Assembly: GCF_002795245.1 (NCBI RefSeq)
Contig: NZ_PGVG01000004.1
Location: forward strand, 269,756-333,755
DNA length: 64,000 bases
Direction of reading: 5' to 3'
Source: Bradyrhizobium forestalis
GTDB taxonomy: Bacteria; Pseudomonadota; Alphaproteobacteria; Rhizobiales; Xanthobacteraceae
Shown here piece by piece: positions 61,122 to 64,000 of the stretch. How positions within the stretch are numbered: the stretch's first letter is position 1; the number at the start of each line of letters is the position of its first letter. A program made the translations under genes and the position numbers. A model generated the notes under the pieces. The model made no database searches. It had not been told where the DNA came from and saw nothing but the letters and a program-made list of their open reading frames with translations.

Positions 61122-61679
61122 GTGCCGCAATGGAACAATAAGGACCTGTTCGTCTATCACGGGACGGATAGCGCTTCGGTCGGCGTATCGGATCCGCTCG
61201 GCGTCCCGTTGGTTGCAAGCGGTGCGACCTTGAGCAGCTTCGCTGTGAGGCTGGCGCTGTGCCGACCAAGAACAGATTTCGGCCGCGGCTTCTACGTCAC
61301 CACCAATCCGCATCAGGCGAGACAATGGGCGAATACGCGGGTGATCAGTCTGCCTTCCAGAGCTGTGTTTGCGGTCGTCTTGCGCTTTCAGCTCAATCGC
61401 GACTGGCTTGCGGGCCTGGACGCTCTCGCTTTCGTCAGGCCGACCCAGGATTTCTGGGATTTGGTGACGGACTGCCGGATCGGATTTCCTCCGCATCAGC
61501 GCAGTTCCTCGCACCCTTACGATGTCGTGTACGGGCCGGTCACCCTTTGGCCGCAGCAGCTGATCATCAACGATTGCGATCAGATCAGCTTTCACTCGAC
61601 ACAAGCGGCGGCGGCACTCCCCAGTCCGATCGTACACAGAAGGGCAATTGATGGTGCCAAGAGGTCTACGTTGTTCTAA
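61122..61679 (+). CDS. DUF3990 protein, ADP-ribosyltransferase-like
   Basis: The 185-residue protein shows the DUF3990 pattern: LFVYHGTDSAS (N-terminal HGT), TDFGRGFYVTTNPHQARQWA (DFGxGFYxTT..QAxxWA), PYDVVYGPVTLWPQ and DQISFHSTQAAAAL. The family is distantly related to ADP-ribosyltransferase toxins. GTG at 61122 is used because ggaagg lies 5 bases before it; a GTG at 61116 is the alternative. It lies just after tRNA-Gly and is followed 32 bases later by a small partner gene. Confidence 0.75.
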   Translation: MPQWNNKDLFVYHGTDSASVGVSDPLGVPLVASGATLSSFAVRLALCRPRTDFGRGFYVTTNPHQARQWANTRVISLPSRAVFAVVLRFQLNRDWLAGLDALAFVRPTQDFWDLVTDCRIGFPPHQRSSSHPYDVVYGPVTLWPQQLIINDCDQISFHSTQAAAALPSPIVHRRAIDGAKRSTLF

Positions 61680-61711
61680 ATTGGCTGGATACCACCTTTA
61701 TCGAGGTGCCC

Positions 61712-62095
61712 ATGATGACTTCAGACGATGAAAATGCATCGGTTGCGGCGATAGCGAAAAGTGTGGGCGATCTCGATCAGTCCGCGAAGAATGAGTTCTG
61801 GGGGCTCGTCAGGCGAACGCTCGTCGAGGTCCTTGGCAAGTCCGAGCGGGATGCGGACACGGAGATCGAATCGCTCACCGAGCGGTTGGACGCCCTGTCG
61901 CACGACGACGCCTTGATGATCTATCACAACTCGCCGATTCAGGTCGCAGCGAACCTCGCTGGCGTCGACGGACCGCTGACCGCACAGCAAGAACTGGCGT
62001 ATGACGACATCATGAATCGGGGGCGACCCGCGTCCGAGCGTCCGACCGAGAAGGAAGTGCTGCGGCGTCCCAAGGACGTTTCGGATTTCAACTGA
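61712..62095 (+). CDS. Small acidic protein, possible partner of DUF3990
   Basis: The 127-residue protein is acidic and largely helical: SVGDLDQSAKNEFWGLVRRTLVEVLGKSERDADTEIESLTERLD, then DALMIYHNSPIQVAANLAGVDGPLTAQQELAYDDIMNRG. gaggtg lies before the ATG. No family is recognised. Being small, acidic and adjacent to a possible toxin, it could be an antitoxin or chaperone, which is inference from context only. Confidence 0.65.
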   Translation: MMTSDDENASVAAIAKSVGDLDQSAKNEFWGLVRRTLVEVLGKSERDADTEIESLTERLDALSHDDALMIYHNSPIQVAANLAGVDGPLTAQQELAYDDIMNRGRPASERPTEKEVLRRPKDVSDFN

Positions 62096-62103
62096 CGCCT
62101 CGT

Positions 62104-62319
62104 ATGCGCGGCCGTTCGGCATCATACGATCACGGCCCCCGCCGCGCCAAGCTGCGTCGGATCCTTCAGTCGCACGTCGATGAGGTGAAAACGGACGAGG
62201 AGCGGGAGGGCAGAGAGGGAACTGCGCTCCTGGCACCGACGATCGGAAACATTAAAAATGGCCATCCTCCGGAACGTCCATGGAGCTCGTCGGTTGGTCA
62301 TTCAGTGAGCGATCAATGA
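62104..62319 (+). CDS. Doubtful short ORF
   Basis: A 71-codon frame follows the partner gene by 8 bases. It is basic at the start and polar later, with no recognisable domain. It could be a gene remnant of the accessory block. A terminator lies at 62377-62417. Confidence 0.25.
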   Translation: MRGRSASYDHGPRRAKLRRILQSHVDEVKTDEEREGREGTALLAPTIGNIKNGHPPERPWSSSVGHSVSDQ

Positions 62320-62376
62320 TATGGCAAGGCCAAAGCGAAAGCTGCGGATAAACCAGATCAAAGATTCGTTCACAAG

Positions 62377-62417
62377 CCCCGCCAGGTTACCCCGGTAACC
62401 GGCGGGGTCCTTGTTTT
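62377..62417 (+). terminator. Rho-independent terminator ending the accessory block
   Basis: ccccgcc + ggttacc (62377-62390, one bulge) pairs with ggtaacc + ggcgggg (62394-62407) and is followed by tccttgtttt. It probably ends the rightward transcript of the DUF3990 block. Confidence 0.8.
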
Positions 62418-62465
62418 GAGGACCTTGGTGGCCCTCCGCCAAGGACTCAACCAGCGACGTTCCAG

Positions 62466-62960
62466 TCAGGCCGCAAGAGCGTCGAGATTGACTTCGCCCT
62501 TCGCGAGCGTCGTCAGCATGGCGTCGGTGGCCTTCTCCTCCTCCAGACTCTCGTGCAGGATGTTCTGGTCCTCCCTAAGCTCGAGCTGCCCGGCAAGAGC
62601 GGCTGCGCTGCCATAAGCGGCAATCTCGTAATGTTCCAGCTTCTGGGCGGAGGCGATCATCGCGGCGTCGCGCAAGTCATCCTGCGTCACCATCTTCATC
62701 ATCTTCGCAGTCTCTTCGATCAACGATTCCACAGCCTGATCGGTGTGTACGCGCGCATCTGCGCCATGCCTGCGCAGGATTTGCTGAAGCCGTTGGGCTT
62801 GTTGCTCCGTCTCTTGCTGATGCTCGGCCAGGGCAAGTTTCAGGGAAGGATGCACCGCCATCTCGGCCATTCGTTTGAGTGCGTCACTCAGCTGATCCTC
62901 CATGCTGACGAGTTCCTGCAGCTCGGCGATGTACAGGTCTTTGAAGTTTTCGATCCTCAT
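62466..62960 (-). CDS. DUF892 ferritin-like protein (YciE/YciF family)
   Basis: The 164-residue protein is a four-helix ferritin-like bundle: NFKDLYIAELQELVSMEDQLSDALKRMAEMAVHPSLKLALAEHQQETEQQAQRL, then AQKLEHYEIAAYGSAAALAGQL and ILHESLEEEKATDAMLTTLA with the metal-ligand Glu and His. Relatives are stress- and osmotic-shock-induced. It converges on the terminator at 62377. Start is the ATG at 62960. Confidence 0.93.
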   Translation of the reverse strand: MRIENFKDLYIAELQELVSMEDQLSDALKRMAEMAVHPSLKLALAEHQQETEQQAQRLQQILRRHGADARVHTDQAVESLIEETAKMMKMVTQDDLRDAAMIASAQKLEHYEIAAYGSAAALAGQLELREDQNILHESLEEEKATDAMLTTLAKGEVNLDALAA

Positions 62961-63161
62961 GATGTCCGTCCATGGCTTGGGTTTGGGATGACCCGAGTTC
63001 CGGATTTGACGGTCAACCGCCTATCCGCGAGACTGTTCCTTGCCAATCGGGCTGCAAAAGACATTTGAGCTTCAGGCCGAAGGAAACAGAGAAGAAATTA
63101 GGAACAGCGAGACGGAGCCGTGCCTTGCAGCATCAGGCAGGGCTTGCGAGGCGATACCGCC

Positions 63162-63668
63162 ATGGGTCATCTCGAAAACGCTCCCTTCGACAATGTCCAG
63201 GACCATCTCGGTGACCGTGGCTACTTCGTAGCCCCACTCGACGACCTCATCACATGGGCGCGATCGGGATCTCTGATGTGGATGACTTTCGGCCTTGCGT
63301 GCTGTGCGATCGAGCAGATGCAGGTATCGATGCCACGATACGACATCGAGCGGTTTGGCGCGGCTCCTCGCGCATCGCCAAGGCAGTCTGACGTCATGAT
63401 CGTCTCGGGTACGCTCTGCAACAAAATGGCACCAGCCTTGCGCAAGGTCTATGACCAGATGCCGGAGCCGCGCTACGTCATCTCGATGGGATCGTGCGCA
63501 AACGGCGGCGGCTACTATCACTATTCGTACTCGGTCGTGCGCGGCTGCGATCGCATCGTGCCCGTCGACATCTATGTGCCCGGCTGTCCTCCGACGGCTG
63601 AAGCCCTGCTCTACGGGCTCGTGCTCCTGCAGAAGAAGATTCGGCGAACCGGAACGATCGAGAGGTGA
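63162..63668 (+). CDS. nuoB: NADH-quinone oxidoreductase subunit B paralogue (orphan)
   Basis: The 168-residue protein is a true Nuo[55 protein letters not shown], with the N2-cluster ligands C47, C48, C112 and C142. It carries GTLCNKM where many family members have GTLTNKM. Start ATG 63162 (gaggcg upstream); a GTG at 63120 is the alternative. No nuoA lies upstream (DUF892 is there) and no nuoC downstream, so it is not in an operon for complex I. Confidence 0.9.
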   Translation: MGHLENAPFDNVQDHLGDRGYFVAPLDDLITWARSGSLMWMTFGLACCAIEQMQVSMPRYDIERFGAAPRASPRQSDVMIVSGTLCNKMAPALRKVYDQMPEPRYVISMGSCANGGGYYHYSYSVVRGCDRIVPVDIYVPGCPPTAEALLYGLVLLQKKIRRTGTIER

Positions 63669-63709
63669 CACGATGAGGTGTCAGCCCCGGTGCGGCGGCC
63701 TGTGCCTAC

Positions 63710-63753
63710 GCCTCGTCCTTCGAGACGGCGCTTACGCGCCTCCTCAGGATGAG
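63710..63753. repeat. Family E palindromic repeat, with a broken copy after it
   Basis: cctcgtcctt and aggatgagg (63710-63753) form inverted arms around cgagacggcgc/gcgcctcctc. A second partial copy, cgtcctcatcctgag, occurs at 63798-63811 and is then interrupted by different sequence, where the insertion element probably starts. Confidence 0.6.
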
Positions 63754-63887
63754 GCTAATCAGCGTCAGCGTCCGTTGAAACTGCTCCCGCGCATTCCGTC
63801 CTCATCCTGAGAGCGTGAGAATCTTTTGGCAGCATTTGCCACAGAGGCGAAGCTGTGATTCGATCGCATGGCGCGAAGCAGGGGCTG

Positions 63888-64000
63888 ATGATGGCTGACG
63901 AGCAGTTGTTCGAGGGGTTACCCAAGCAGGAAGGACCGCAGGCCGAGAGGCGAGGTGCGCTGCGACTGCGGGTGCCGGAACGCAGTCAGATCGGCATGCA
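63888..64000 (+). CDS. Transposase N-terminus (IS1182-like), cut by window end
   Basis: The product begins MMADEQLFEGLPKQEG and includes RRGALRLRVPERSQIGM, in the style of the 'RxxPRLRxPxRxQ(V/I)' N-terminus of IS1182-type transposases as I recall it. The frame is open to the window end, and agggg lies before the tandem ATGs. The left end of the element may be near 63811, where the second palindrome copy breaks off. Confidence 0.55.
   Translation, partial: MMADEQLFEGLPKQEGPQAERRGALRLRVPERSQIGM

Noticed and set aside
60882..64000. Integrase or attachment-site duplication proving an island at tRNA-Gly
   Set aside because: No integrase and no second copy of the tRNA 3' end found within the window; the island idea stays a hypothesis.
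1..64000. CRISPR array
   Set aside because: No set of regularly spaced identical repeats of about 28-37 bases; the palindromic families are scattered single copies.

Overview
The window looks like an ordinary chromosomal stretch of a high-GC alphaproteobacterium, most likely Bradyrhizobium or a close relative (Nitrobacteraceae). The basis is the protein style (Omp25/31-like beta-barrels opening with NWTGFYIGG, DUF2336, an MHS symporter, thrS, folE, hisI, nadK, rlmB), the GTG/TTG starts, and several families of dispersed palindromic repeats typical of that lineage. Assignment to genus is inference from pattern recognition; no database was searched.

Layout. 1-9.4 kb: a zinc dehydrogenase cut by the left edge, a VOC protein, a phosphoesterase, a DEAD-box RNA helicase, then leftward genes (glycine-rich exported protein, GNAT, DJ-1/PfpI, PAS), a likely terminator-ended sRNA, a GIY-YIG nuclease gene boxed between palindromic repeats, and a rhomboid protease. 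9.6-13 kb: CBS protein, patatin-like protein and an exported proline-rich protein. 13-14 kb holds three kinds of repeat. 14-22 kb: PAS-GGDEF-EAL protein, serine hydrolase, nitroreductase, thrS, MFS transporter. 22-27 kb: esterase-like lipoprotein, and an amino-acid permease paired with an exported protein. 26.6-30.4 kb: an XRE-cupin regulator divergent from an MHS transporter, a MOSC protein and a [2Fe-2S] reductase, which form a plausible catabolic or detoxification unit. 30.4-34 kb: yidD, a ClpP-like exported protein, an IscU-like scaffold, folE and hisI.

34-39 kb looks cell-cycle or signalling related: a lytic transglycosylase preceded by a perfect CtrA-type box, DUF2336, and a response regulator/Hpt pair behind a long inverted repeat, then nadK. 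39-43 kb: an S10 carboxypeptidase, a second serine hydrolase and a TPR protein. 43-51 kb is rich in small exported or membrane proteins, with two methyltransferases and tRNA-Thr and tRNA-Tyr. 51.7-59.9 kb: rlmB, a luciferase-like oxidoreductase, an AraC regulator, a porin-like barrel, a quinone reductase, a UvrD-type helicase, a TMEM175-like channel and a YCII protein.

The right end (60-64 kb) is more accessory. It has a leftward ~170-nt transcription unit (promoter, near-ideal ribosome-binding site, 14-codon ORF, strong terminator), then tRNA-Gly followed directly by a DUF3990 (ADP-ribosyltransferase-like) gene and a small partner gene, a DUF892 ferritin-like protein, an orphan nuoB paralogue, and the start of an insertion-sequence transposase running off the window. 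The points most worth follow-up are the mini-ORF transcript, the repeat-boxed GIY-YIG cassette and the DUF3990 pair at the tRNA.
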